DNA of 64,000 nt from Zygnema cylindricum (Eukaryota > Streptophyta > Zygnematophyceae > Zygnematales > Zygnemataceae): assembly GCA_037447655.1 (NCBI GenBank), contig JBBHKE010002309.1, forward strand, positions 62,001 to 126,000. Direction: 5' to 3'. Below, in pieces: positions 33,502 to 45,200 of this stretch. The notes beneath the pieces were generated by a model. It saw only the letters and a program-made list of their open reading frames with translations. It did no database searches and had not been told where the DNA came from. The number at the start of each line of letters is the position of its first letter. Within the stretch, counting starts at the first letter, position 1. Both the position numbers and the translations under genes were made by a program.

Positions 33502-33712
33502 TAAACATCTACAATGTCCCAAGAAACTAGACGCCTACAACCGTCGTTATTTTGTAAACGTCATCAACAAGTTTTGTAATAGTCTAAAACCGTCACAATT
33601 TACACCCACGTCTACATCTTTCACGATTCAAAGTAACAATTTCATTGCGTTACATTGAACGTTTTGAAAATAGTACGTAAAATCTTTGTTAAAAATCAAA
33701 GTAACGAGATAA
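33502..33712. mobile_element. X3, right part of an X-family MITE
   Basis: TAAACATCTACAATGTCCC through AAAGTAACGAGATAA, repeating 26171-26223 plus 30293-30450. Its last ~30 bp (AGTTTTGGTTACGTGGGAAAGTGCC) lie beyond Z1 at 34490-34514, which shows that Z1 inserted in its subterminal TAA. Confidence 0.75.
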
Positions 33713-34487
33713 GGGTATGTCTCCATGTACTTGTAACTTAGCGGACTTACTTTGTATTTTAGCGCGGATCTGGCGGACCCGATTTTCAAGTGTCCCTATG
33801 CGTAAGATCAAAATCGTTACTTACGTTTCTGACTATCGTATACGTTGACAATACCTGTGACGGTTGTCAGCGACTACAATTTGTGTTGTCGCACGTTCCT
33901 TTTTGGAACTGCGTGTGACGTTGCATGTTTTACCGTGACATTGTAGACATACCGCCTTCTAGCTTGTGCCGTTTCACGATTGAAGAAGATGCGCTTTGCC
34001 TTTGCGTCTCTTGTCCAGTCGACGCGAAATGGCATAGGAATTTCAAGACCCCTGCAAAAACAAATTTCGTACTGGGCCAAAACCGACAAAACAAAACAAA
34101 TTGTGTACTTTTCTTCGTCGTATTGAACGCTAACGGACAGAACATAGCGAATTTTGTGCTTTTCTTTGTCGCTAAAAATCTGATTTTTTTTGAGAATTAC
34201 GGCATGTGCGAATATATGTTCCTATTTGTTTATCGAAAAACCCTAGTTTTAAAACACATCGCCGATGTTTTTTAAAGAAAAGTTTGAAGATGACATTTTT
34301 TTGTCGTGGTCGTGGGTCGAAAACACAAGACGACAAATTTTGGTACATCTTAAGTTTGAGGGTGACGCAAATTGTACTCTACAAATTTGTGATTCCTTCG
34401 TACGGTTGCAACTTAGGCAGTACGGCGCTAAGTTTTACAGGAAAACGACAGAAAAAAACCCTTACTTATGCACATAGGGACATACCT
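33713..34487. mobile_element. Z1, PIF/Harbinger-like MITE
   Basis: 775 bp. The left end GGGTATGTCTCCATGTAC and right end CATAGGGACATACCT are inverted repeats flanked by TAA (33710-33712 and 34488-34490). Near its right third it has a near-palindrome, AAAACACATCGCCGATGTTT (34251-34270). Z3 at 47906-48625 is the same element in the opposite orientation. No transposase ORF; short ORFs over it are not conserved. Confidence 0.8.
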
Positions 34488-34644
34488 TAAGTTTTGGTTA
34501 CGTGGGAAAGTGCCAAAGTTCCCTTACTTATGCACATAGGGACATACCCTAAGTTTTGGTTACGTGGGAAAGTGCCAAAGTTCCCTTACTTATGCACATA
34601 TGGACATACCCAAAGTTTCGGTTACGTGGAAAAGTGCCAAAGTT
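34459..34644 (+). repeat. 62-bp tandem repeat, 3 units, built from a Z-end/X-end junction
   Basis: Units start CCCTTACTTATGCAC at 34459, 34521 and 34583. Each contains the Z right terminus (…GGGACATACCC), TAA, then the X right terminus (GGTTACGTGGGAAAGTGCC). The third unit has more changes. Confidence 0.9.
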
Positions 34645-34700
34645 AAAAGCCAACATGTGCTCTCACAGTGGAGCTCACGTGAAGTGTGAAAGTGTCTTCG

Positions 34701-34888
34701 CGTAAACTTTGGCCGGCCGTGTGAATTGTTGTTCTCTTATGACGGTCGACGTTCGCAAGCGCGAGCGCGGCAATTTTCTAACCGGTTGTTAGAATATTTC
34801 GCAAGTCAAAGTTGTTCGACGTATTGACCGTCAATTCTAAACTCTATCTTGTACTAATCTGTACTTAAAAGGTACAATTTCTGACAAA
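34701..34888 (+). repeat. Y repeat, copy 1
   Basis: CGTAAACTTTGGCCGGCCGT through TGTACTTAAAAGGTACAATT. It recurs in the same orientation at 63779-63970 with shared blocks ATGACGGTCGACGTTCGCAA and TTTCGCAAGTCAAAGTTGTT. Non-coding. Confidence 0.8.
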
Positions 34889-34915
34889 AAAGCAATTCCC
34901 TTCCCAAAAGCCCAA

Positions 34916-35080
34916 AAGCTATACATACGACAAGCTATACATACGACAAGCTATACATACGACAGCGAAACAGATTCGCGGTGTATCTATTCCGGACGGA
35001 ATACAGTCCACAAAGTTGTGTTGACTTTTTTAACCTAAAGTACGGAAAAGTACGGACAAAGTACGAACAAAGTACGGACA
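34916..35080 (+). repeat. Short tandem repeats upstream of the GT37 gene
   Basis: Three 16-bp units AAGCTATACATACGAC (34916-34963), then about four ~11-bp units AAAGTACGGAC (35036-35080). Both are close to perfect. Confidence 0.8.
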
Positions 35081-35381
35081 ATCCTTGCCAAAATATCTTC
35101 GTGGGAATTCTCGCTCCCTTTATGAATTTTTTTGACCGCCAATCGTGCCATTGTACTTGAAAATTGTACGGATAATACACAGAAAGTACAAGTGAACGTA
35201 GAATCGCAGGCAGCAAAATAGCCGTATTTTGATAAATTGACACTCACAGCATCATCAGGAGCCACGAGGTCGACGAATCCTTCCCGGTCGATTTGTTTTT
35301 TTTGTCTTTTGTGACCTTTGTAGCGGTAGAAGTTTCTTTAAGAAGAGACAAAAAAGAGAGAGCATCTCCGCGATTCGGGCT

Positions 35382-35412
35382 GACGTCATCTTTTGGGGAA
35401 GTGACACGTGGC
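35382..35412 (+). promoter_or_regulatory. CRE-like and G-box motifs upstream of the GT37 gene
   Basis: TGACGTCA at 35382-35389 and ACACGTGGC at 35404-35412, about 370-400 bp before the proposed ATG at 35780. In plants both are typical bZIP binding sites. Promoter role is inferred from position. Confidence 0.35.
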
Positions 35413-35552
35413 AGTCGCAGTAAAAAGTACCTAAAGAGGTTGATTTTATTTTTTTATATCTTCCTTTACAGAGATTTAGCAGTATTTTTTTTTTGGAGAT
35501 ATAAGGGTACTATTTTTTTTAATGCCTATTTCCGATCTTAAGGTAAAAACTT

Positions 35553-36270
35553 TTTTTTTTTTTTTTTTTTCGATCCTCCATAAGAATTCCATTTTTTTTT
35601 TATCTTCGCATTAAATTTGAATTTTCAATTTTCGAAAATTACGAATGCAATTTTTTTTTTTTGTAATTTTTTTTTTTGAAAGCTGGAAAAATGAAGGAAG
35701 AAGCCGACAAACAACCTTGTGTTATCTGCAGTGTGCAGGTGTACGGATCCGTACAAATGAAGTACGGATTTTTGGACGTATGTGGCGGAGGCTTATCTTG
35801 GCAGTCGCTGTTTTGCTGATCTGCTCCAATGTCGCCTTGGGGGGGGTGAGGGGAGGGAGAGAGAGAGGGGCGAAGAGGAAAGAGGGAAGGGGAGAGGGAG
35901 GGGGAGGGAGAGGTGGGAGGGGGGGGGAAGGGGGGGGGGGAAGGGGAGGGGGAGATGGAGGAGGAGAGGGAGGGGAAGGGGAAGCGGGGGGGGGGAGTGA
36001 GGGTGGAAGGGGACAGGGAAGGAAAAAGGGAAGGGGAGGAGGGAGGGGAGGAGGGAGGGGAGGGGGGTAAATCCGTAAATGTTATTTCTGTGAAGGTTTT
36101 TATCAAATGTCATTTCTGTGAAAGCTTCTACGATTTAATTATTGATTTTCTTTTCGATTTTTTTTTTAATTATTTTCACAAAAAAAAAAAAAACATAAAA
36201 AAAAAAATGCAGTGTGTCGATTTTTTTATTTATTTATTTTTTGTTTTGTTTTTTTTTTTTTTTTTTTCCT
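35553..36270. repeat. Poly-T / G-rich purine / poly-T low-complexity block
   Basis: T-runs at 35553-35675, then an almost pure G/A tract at 35838-36066 with many GGG and GGGG runs, then T-runs with A-runs at 36145-36270. Most of the purine tract is the start of GT37 intron 1, beginning at its 5' splice site. Long Gly/Arg or Pro/Ser ORFs here are composition artefacts. Confidence 0.9.
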
Positions 36271-39200
36271 TTTCGGAAGGAGGAGTCGTCCTCGGATTTG
36301 TCCTGTCGGAGCAAAGAGGAGCGCCACCTCTACCACACCGCATTTAGAGAAGAGGTGAAAATGTGCATTGGGCGAGGAAGGGAGGTGTGAGCCTAGGAAT
36401 CACCTAGGCACCTCACACCGTAATTCTTGACTTGTAAATAATGCGTACTACATGTTTGTGTACTTTATGTTTGTGTATAAACGTTTGTGCACTAAATGTT
36501 TGTGTACTAATTGTTACTGTACTAAATTGTTTTTGTACTAAATGTTTGTGTACTAAATGTTTGTGCACTAAATGTTAGTGTACTAAATTGTTTTTGGACT
36601 AAACGTTTATGGACTAAATGTTGTGTGCTAAATGTTTTTGTACTTAATATGTGTACTAAATGTTTGTGTACTAAACGTTTATGGACTAAATGTTGTGTGC
36701 TAAATGTTTTTGTACTTAATATGTGTACTAAATGTTTGTGTACTAAACGTTTATGGACTAAATGTTGTGTGCTAAATGTTTTTGTACTTAATATGTGTAC
36801 TAAATGTTTGTGTACTAAACGTTTATGGACTAAATGTTGTGTGCTAAATGTTTTTGTACTTAATATGTGTACTAAATGTTTGTGTACTAATTGTTTGTGT
36901 TCTACATGTTTTTGTACTAAATGCTACATATATAATTCCCTTGTTAATCCGTTAGGGTAAGTAATAGTTGTCACTTTTTGTCTCATTTGTTTCATTTAAG
37001 TTTTAGTTAACGCACTTCTAAATGGGTCATTTGGTCATTAGTTATTTTTGCCTCTTTCATTTAATTTTCAGTTAACGTTCGTTTACTCGAGTCTAATTAG
37101 TAGTGTTGTGTATCGGTTGTATTCCTATCGCGATAATAACAAAACAACAAAAAACAGGACAAAACAAAAAACAAATCAAAACAATGAGAGGGAGGACACA
37201 GAGGGGGAGAGAGGGGGGAGAGAGAGGGGGGGAAGAGAGAGGGGGGAGAGAGGAGAAGAGGGGGGGGGAAGGAGGAAAGTAGTATGTGACTTCAAAATTA
37301 GATTTATACTTTTAAAGTTTTTTCACTTCTGTGAATTTCTATTTTTAAATGCGATTTCGTAATTTTCTAGAAAGTTTCTGACAATGCTTTTCATGTCTAG
37401 TTTCATTGCTTTCTGAAATTAGAATCTAGGCCATATCCATAAGTCAATTGGGTTTTCTAGTATTTGGCCTGTCTGAGAGGCAAGTAAAAGTTTACCAAAA
37501 GTGAAACTACACATAGTTCCACATAATAAGTGTGTGAGGCTGAATACTTTGTCAGATTCTTGAATTGTCCATTAAATCCTTCTTCAAACTCTATACCATA
37601 TTCTTAATTTTTTCATTATAATCTTCCTTCAAACTCTTTATCAGAATATTGAATGGTCTAGTAAAAGCCTTCTTCGAACAATTTGACATATTCTTGATCA
37701 GTCCTTTGAAAAATTTCCTCAAGCACTTCATAAAATTCTTGAATTGACCATTAAATGCTTTCTTGGTTGAGGTTTTGTTTTCTGGACTTATTGTTTTTGC
37801 AGCCATCCAAGGCATTTGTGGAAAAATTGAGAGAATATGAAAAGATGCACAAACATTGCATGCAACAAAACGTTTGGAAACGCAGCTTTTTTGAAAACTC
37901 CACAGATAATACAGGTGGGACAGCACTGTAACCTTTATAGGCCAATTACCATACAGGCTGACTTTACTGAAACTTTGTGAATCGTACAACTTTCTATGTG
38001 ATTACTGTGATTACTGCCTAGAAACCTTGTAACCACTCATGTGTAATCACGCCCATATAAGCAATTTCCGAAAATTTCAGGTTTTATTTTCTACGATATC
38101 AAATAATGTCGTCTCTTACATGAATCGTTCTTGATTCCATCAATTCAAGTAAATTGAAATATAATTTGATTTAATTTGCTTTTGTCACTAATTGAAACAG
38201 ATGGTTTTTTTTGTCCCATGTTTTAGATGCATCTCTTCCACAATGTCGTTATGTCGTCTTCAAGGGAAACGCTGGCTTTGGAAATCGCATCCATGGACTA
38301 ATTTCCACTTTCCTTTATGCTCTTCTCACTAATCGGACTCTAATTGCCGGCGCGACGAGTGATTCCAAACTTTTCTGCACCCCATTTCCGGAATCGACTT
38401 GGGTTTTGAAAGAGGAGGCTTTAGTAATGACAGGCTTTGGCAAGAATGTGCGTGTACCGCTGGTTGTTGAAGAAGTGCTTCCCCGGTGCGATTCAGCAAC
38501 TCCCTGTGGTTGGAAGCATTTTAATAATGGGATTGTGGAAAATGAATACACAACTTTTTTCAACCTATTCTATTTTTTGCTACGATGTCGGTGTTTTTGC
38601 GTTTTCTGTCGGTGTTTTTGCGTTTTTTGTCAATTTATTGTGGAGACAGCAGATTCTAATAGTATTTGAATGACAATGTAATAAAGGCAGCCAGTAAACA
38701 TTACACATCAACAGCTTTCTTGTTCTCTCGAGATCCTTGTGTAGTCGAACGTCTTGCATTCAAGCTACTTCTAAAATACAAAATAATCTTTTGCAATAAT
38801 AGTCGATGCCTAGTCAATAATTCTAACCATGAGTTTCAGGGCATAGGCGTAGAGGAACAGGGCATATCTAAAACTTAATTTTGTAGGTTTTGATGTTATG
38901 TATGGATTTCATCATCATGGCTGGATAATTTTGAAGCATATCTCCTTTCTATGTATGGTGGCTTAAAAAATATTTTCGTAATTGAATTTGTTTAGTCAAT
39001 TTTCTTTAAGTTAACTAGGTTATGAGAATCGTAATTATCGGTCCACGCATAGTCAATTTACCCTGCGTATATACATTGACTCCCAACTGTAAATTGTACA
39101 ATCGAATAAGTTAGTCAAGCTCTAATTCAATATTCTAAGCTGAAGAACATTATCTGTTTAAATATGTCTGGTTTGGACAGTCGTAGACTAGTCATTGACC

Positions 39201-42200
39201 GTCATAGTCAACTACAGTATGTGATTCTCTATGCCATAAACTGACATAGGCTGTCATAGGCTGTCAGACTACGTCAGTCTGACATAGTCAAGTCTATTTT
39301 GAGCTGTTTTGAAAAAGTTCGATCTTGGATATCTGACACAGTCAATATTTCTCGAAAAATAGTACTATTCTGACTTTTTAAAGTATGTTGTCTATCTTGA
39401 CTATCTTGGCTATATTGACTATGTTAAATGCTCGTTATGTTGACTCTTTTGACTACGTTTTGAAACCATTCTCAATGTGTTTTTGCACTCAGGCACAAAG
39501 CACATTTCTGGCTTAAGTATAATGCAGTAAAAGAGGATTTGTTCTTTTTTTGTGATGAAGCCCAACTTGCATTACGTGACATTCCATGGTTGATGTTGAA
39601 TCAAGGACGTTATTTTGGACCTCACTTTGCCGGAATGAAATCCTTTCAACAAGACATTGAACGTTGGTTTCCCACAAGGTGTGATGATGCAATGTGAAAC
39701 TATAAAATTAGGGTTCTTTAGGGTTTTTTTTTGCATAAATGTTTGAACTTGAAAGTGTATGTGAGAAAAAGAATGTTGCTCATGCAGAAGTTAGTCTGTT
39801 CTTGCACTTGAAAGATTTGGCTGAGGTCATACTAAGTTAATGACGGCATAAAGAAATTGAGCTTAAAGCAAACAACATAATTTCCATGAATGTGTGCATT
39901 TGGTTAGACGAGTATAACGCCTGCTACACTGAGGGAGAGGGAGTGGGAGAGGGAAAGGGAAGGGAGAGGAAGAGGGATTGCGGGGGGAGTGAGAGAGTAC
40001 TGTGTTGTTGGGGAATGTTGTTCTTTATACCCCAGAGGCCTTTTTCTTGACTTACTATTTGTCTCTCTTCACTACAGGGCTGTATATACCCATTTGGCAC
40101 GCTACCTCCTACATCCCAAAGACAAATACTGGGATCGCATAACTAACCACTATAATGTTCATCTCAGGTATACCTCACACATGAACGTTTATGAATTTTT
40201 TAAAATTTCCTTTTAGAACGCTCCATTTGGATTTCTGTTTTCTTATCAAATAATGGGTGCACCAGTGACGAGAATTTGGTTTTAAATTACGGCAAAAATA
40301 TGCTTTAATGAGAATTAGCTTTCGTGGACCTAAGCACACCAGCAGCCCAAGTATTATGTAACTCATGGTGCTCAAATTTACAAAAAGATCATAAAAAAGT
40401 ATATGTATGAGTTAATAACTCCTTATAGGTTGTTTTTGACTATTATTTTTTTTCAATTCCCAAACTCAAACCGGATCTCCTACATAAAAATAACAAGAAA
40501 AAGGACATAGTAATGCACAGAAGATGACTGACAAGGTTTTCAAAATCTTAATCTCGTTTCAAAATCCTAATCTCATAATTAAAACCTTAACTTCAATCAG
40601 AGGGTGATTGTCAACCTGAAACTGAGCTTCAATCTCACTATTTTATACCAACTTCCCTTTCCATGCTGGACAGAGGGGCCCAAAAACGCATTGGTTTGCA
40701 AATTCGAACATTCTCGGAAAATGATTGGTGGGCCAATGAAAAAGTTCTCGAATGTGCTGTAAATGTAAGCCACTATTTACCGCACCCAAAACAGATTATG
40801 GAACAGAACGCAACAACGAAAAGCCAATCACCAATTTCAGATAATGGTACTGCGTCTCCAACAATTGCCGTTTTTGTGGCTTCTCTCCATGGTGGCCATC
40901 TCGAGTTTTTAAATGCAACCTATCAAGACGGTTTTGCTGCAGATGGGTCTTTCATCACCTTCCACTCGTGAGTACCCAATCTTTAGGTTTAACGGATAAA
41001 AAACATGAAGATACTAGACGCTTTTGTTTACACTTCAGTATTAATTCTTCCATATCTAATTATTCATCATCCATGTTAGGTTCAATGTGCGAATTGGTGA
41101 ATTTGCCGAAATTGCGTCTATGTATTATTTTGTACAATGTATATTTCGATTCAATATTAATGTTGTTTCTTACCTGGTACCATTTTATCGACACAGCGCA
41201 CATGTTTGTTTCACAAATTATTTTGTCCCGCGAACGTGTCTTCGCGTTTGGCGTCTAAGGGTACGGCCCCATGTGGCTAAGTACGGGTTTTTTTGTCTTT
41301 TTCCTTTAAAACTTAGCGCCGTACTGCTAAAAATGCAACCTTACAGAGAAATTACAAATTTGTAGAGAACGATTTGTATCATCCTCGAACTCAAGATGTA
41401 CAAAAAATTGTCGTCTTGTGTTTTTCCGACCCACTGTCACGTCATCTTCAAACTTATCATAAAACACATCGGTGATGTGTTTTAAATAAAGTAGAACCAT
41501 ATTCACAAATAGGAAAACTTATTCTCACGTGTGAAAAGTATTCATAATTTTTTGATGACGGAATAAAGTACAAGGTTGTTCGTTTTTGTCCGCATGCACC
41601 TTGTACTGTTTTTTTTGAAAAGGTCTCAATGGTGCAGTGTCATTTCACGTAAAGGTGAAAAATTTGCGATGTGAAAAATTCCCGAAGTCATGACGGCCGG
41701 ACGGGAGAGGTTTACGCAAAGGTATGTCGTACAGCCACGGCTGCGAGGCTGTACGTTTACGAGTTAATTTACCTCAAATGAAAGAAACTATGGGTATTCA
41801 TAATCAAGGCGCATCTGGGGAAACATCAAGTATAAGGAACGGTTAGCACATAAGGGATTTCAACAAAAAGTGGGAGTAGATTTTAGTGAGATTTACGATC
41901 CCGTTGTTAGATTTGTTTCTTTATGTGTAATCGTAGCAATTACGATGGTTGGAAAAAAGCACATCCATCAACATTCTTAAATGGTGATTTTGTTAAGTTC
42001 TTATGTAGGTCCTAGAGGGGAGTACGTCAAAACGTGGTCTAAAGCAAGCACCCAAGGACCTCGTACTTGTGGGTACACAAGCACTTGTTTGTACGAAATT
42101 TTCGGATGGTGTGTACATTGAATGAGATGGAGGTGTGTTCATTAAAGGAGATGGAGAACTTCATATTATATTTTCCTTGTACGTTAACTGATTTTCTATA

Positions 42201-45200
42201 ACGCTTGACGGTTTTGTGTGTAAGTTTATTCAAGAAGTATTTTGGATTACATTAAAAAGTTAGGGATATGGGAAAGTACGATATACTTTGGGAATGTAAT
42301 TGATTCTAAAAAAATATCACGTTGATTAAGAAGCAATATCGTAAAAAATTGTTAGCTCCATTTTTTAGCATGACTTTCCATGCTGGATGCGAAGTCGCTT
42401 TCTGCGCTGTTAGATCCGTTAGATCCTGATCCTAAGGTATACCACAGTAAATCTGAAAATTTGTGAACAATTGACATACTATACTAAAAGGTGATTCGAT
42501 GTTTTACCTTACCGTTGGTACATGATCGGATATTTTGGCAGCAGTTCGGTAGTCTGCGGGTAACGACAAGCGTCAACGGAAGTTTCTTGCCAACGGAAGT
42601 TCATTGAGAGGCAAGTATGATCTCCAAGTCTCTCGTCTACAGAATGAATTTAGGACTTTTGTACACCTCGAATGAAATTTTAGAATGTTATTGATATTGA
42701 GATGCAGATTGGGGCATTTATTTTGATTTCAGAAAATTTAGGTTCTCCTATTCTTTTCCCCTTGATAGAGCGACGATCCTCCTCCATCGAATTCTAATGC
42801 TGAATTCCCAGCAGGTTGAGTAGATAGCCGCATGCTATGCACGAAGGCTTCAGTTTGGATTAAAGAAAAGTTGGGGGAGTTAGGGCTTGTGATTGGCTGC
42901 ATGACTACCAAGTTTGGTAATAAGAAGATTTATAACCCTTGTAAAAAATTCCGGTGGCGTGGAAAACATATCGGATTCAATGGCATTTTGTAACATGATT
43001 TGGTGAATGCTAAAGGGTTACAATACAAGCATGTGCTTACAACGCAAGAGGCTACCGATCCGTTGGCGAAATCAACGATGTATGATGTATTTGTGAAGGC
43101 GCGACTAAGGTTAGGGTTATTTCAGTTGTTTGCCTATTTTTACAGCAAGAGGTGGAGTGTTAGGTTCAATGTGCAATTGGCAGATCGGTCGAAGTCGTGT
43201 TTATATATCATTTCATAAGATGTATGTTTCTGCTGAGTATTAATGTTGTTTTGTGCGTAGTTCGTGGAACCAAGTCATCTATCGAGCGCATATGTTAGCA
43301 TTTGACGTCTGTGCTAGACAGAGAGCGTGTGGACTTTGGTCGACATAGTGTCGTGTACAATATTGTGCTAGTGCGCAAAGTTAGGTTGTGTGCCCATGTA
43401 ACTGAATCTTTGAAATGTAACTTTGGGTTTTAATGAAAATTCTCGTTACTATTCTTAGTGTTCCAATGGTCGAAAACGAAATTGTTCCTTAATTCTTCTT
43501 TACTTTGATTTTGTGACAGTTGTAAGCATTTACAAAACTTGCGACAAATTGTAGATGTCGACAAAACTAGCAACAGCTGTAGACATCGACAAATGTATGT
43601 TGACACATTGTCGATGAAGGTTTCTCCGTGACATTGTAGGCGTGAAAGAGACATTGAGTGTGAGGTAGTGTGAGAGGGAAAGTGAGAGAGAGAGTTTGGA
43701 GGAGAGCGAGAAAGGCGCCTTCAAGGACAACTCTTTTGCAAGAGGACAATCGTTGCCAAGGACCCGGCAAGATTACTTTTCTGTACAGGTTGGGCAAACA
43801 TTTTTTTGTGTTCTCTCCCTCGTGCAAAAAAAAAAAAAAAACGTGTGAAGCGCGCAACACCGTTTTCCCATTCATTGCTCAAGAGCTACTTTTAATAAAA
43901 TCGACTCTTAAGTAAAAGTTTGAAGATGAGATGGCATGACATGGTAGTGGCTCGAAAAGAGAATAACGCCAAATTGTCTTACATAATAAGTTTCAAGATG
44001 ACCTAAGATGTACAATGGTTTTCACTCATTTTCCGTACGGTGGAAGATTCTCTAGTTGCATGGTCAGGAAACCGGGAGAACAAGAACCTCACTTTAACAC
44101 ATGGGCACACAACCTTAGTTTTGTGCAGGTTAGTCTTGTGCAGGTTGTGTAGCAAAATTCAAAGTCAGAGAGGAAAGAGAGCTTTTGTAAAGGAAAGCCT
44201 TCGAGTAATATAATTATATTGGTCGAATCTGTGTACTTTTGTGATGATGGCACTGAGTGAATGTTTATTGTGACCTTCTAGTGGTGAATATTTGCGTTGC
44301 TCAACACTCTGCTTATGTAGTGATCCTATCAATTCATACTTCATAAGGTTTTATCATTCCTGTTGTTAAAAGGGAATGTAAAATAAAAATTGTAAATCTA
44401 TGTTCATATGGAGTTGGTGATAAATGCTTTATGGCCCCCGTTTTATTTATTCTATCTCCCTCGTTTGGAAATTTTGTTGTGCCTCTTCCTTTTCTTTCCT
44501 TTTCTCTCCCACTCCACCTCTCTCTATCCATCTCCCCTTCTTCCACCTCTCGTTTACATGCTTTCTTGTCTCCTTTTCTTACTATTCCACCTTCTTTCTC
44601 TTGAATATGTCCTTGCACTTCTCTCTGCTTTCCCAATCCGAACCTTATCCCCCTTTTCCTAAGCCTTCTCCCTTCTCCCTCATCCAAATGTCCCTCTCCC
44701 TCTCCCGTTTTTTTGTTAACTCTTTTCCTTTGGTTTTCCCCTTCTCTTCCCTTTCTTTTTCCAACCACACCGCAACATTCCCGGTGATATAGAATAGGAA
44801 ACGTGAATAGAGAAGGCTATGATTTGGAGCACCATGCCTCGGCGATGATGGACATATGGATCCTCAGTTTCTGTGACGTCATTCAAACCAGTGAAGTTTC
44901 AACTTTTGGCAAATTATCGGCCGCCTTAGCCGGTGTTCGTCCCTTTGTGATGAATATTGTTAAACGACCTCGCTCTAGTTGGTTACCCAAGAATCGGGGT
45001 TGCATGTCACCGGCAAACAAGACCTCGATTAACCCAAATGGCTTTGATTGGAGAGAGAATAATTTGCAGCTTTGTGCACAAGCAATGTCAATCGACCCGT
45101 GTGCAAAGGCCCCTCTAATGCGAAAGTGCGCCCCCACTGGCCACGATTGTTTGGCGGGACAACCGGACTACATACAGGCGTGCAAAACAGGTTCGCCATT

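Noticed and set aside
34459-34644. Possible CRISPR-like array (regular repeats)
   Set aside because: Repeats are head-to-tail with no unique spacers, only three units, and are made of transposon ends in a eukaryotic genome.
35645-36113. Gly/Arg-rich and Pro/Ser-rich ORFs of up to 155 codons
   Set aside because: Produced by the G/A tract. Only the first ~22 codons of one of them (from 35780) are used, as GT37 exon 1.
36625-36960. 111-codon Cys-rich repetitive ORF
   Set aside because: The 72-bp satellite unit is divisible by three, so any stop-free frame repeats; no support for a real protein.
37591-37989. 132-codon Lys/Phe-rich ORF on the minus strand
   Set aside because: It overlaps GT37 exon 2 on the other strand and a degenerate 45-bp tandem repeat; best explained as a shadow.
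38666-38878. 70-codon ORF in GT37 intron 3 as an extra exon
   Set aside because: Phase and content do not fit between exons 3 and 4, which already join in frame.
44334-44792. Arg/Glu/Lys-rich and Ser/Pro/Phe-rich ORFs over 120-145 codons
   Set aside because: Both strands of a CT-rich tract in GT37 intron 6.
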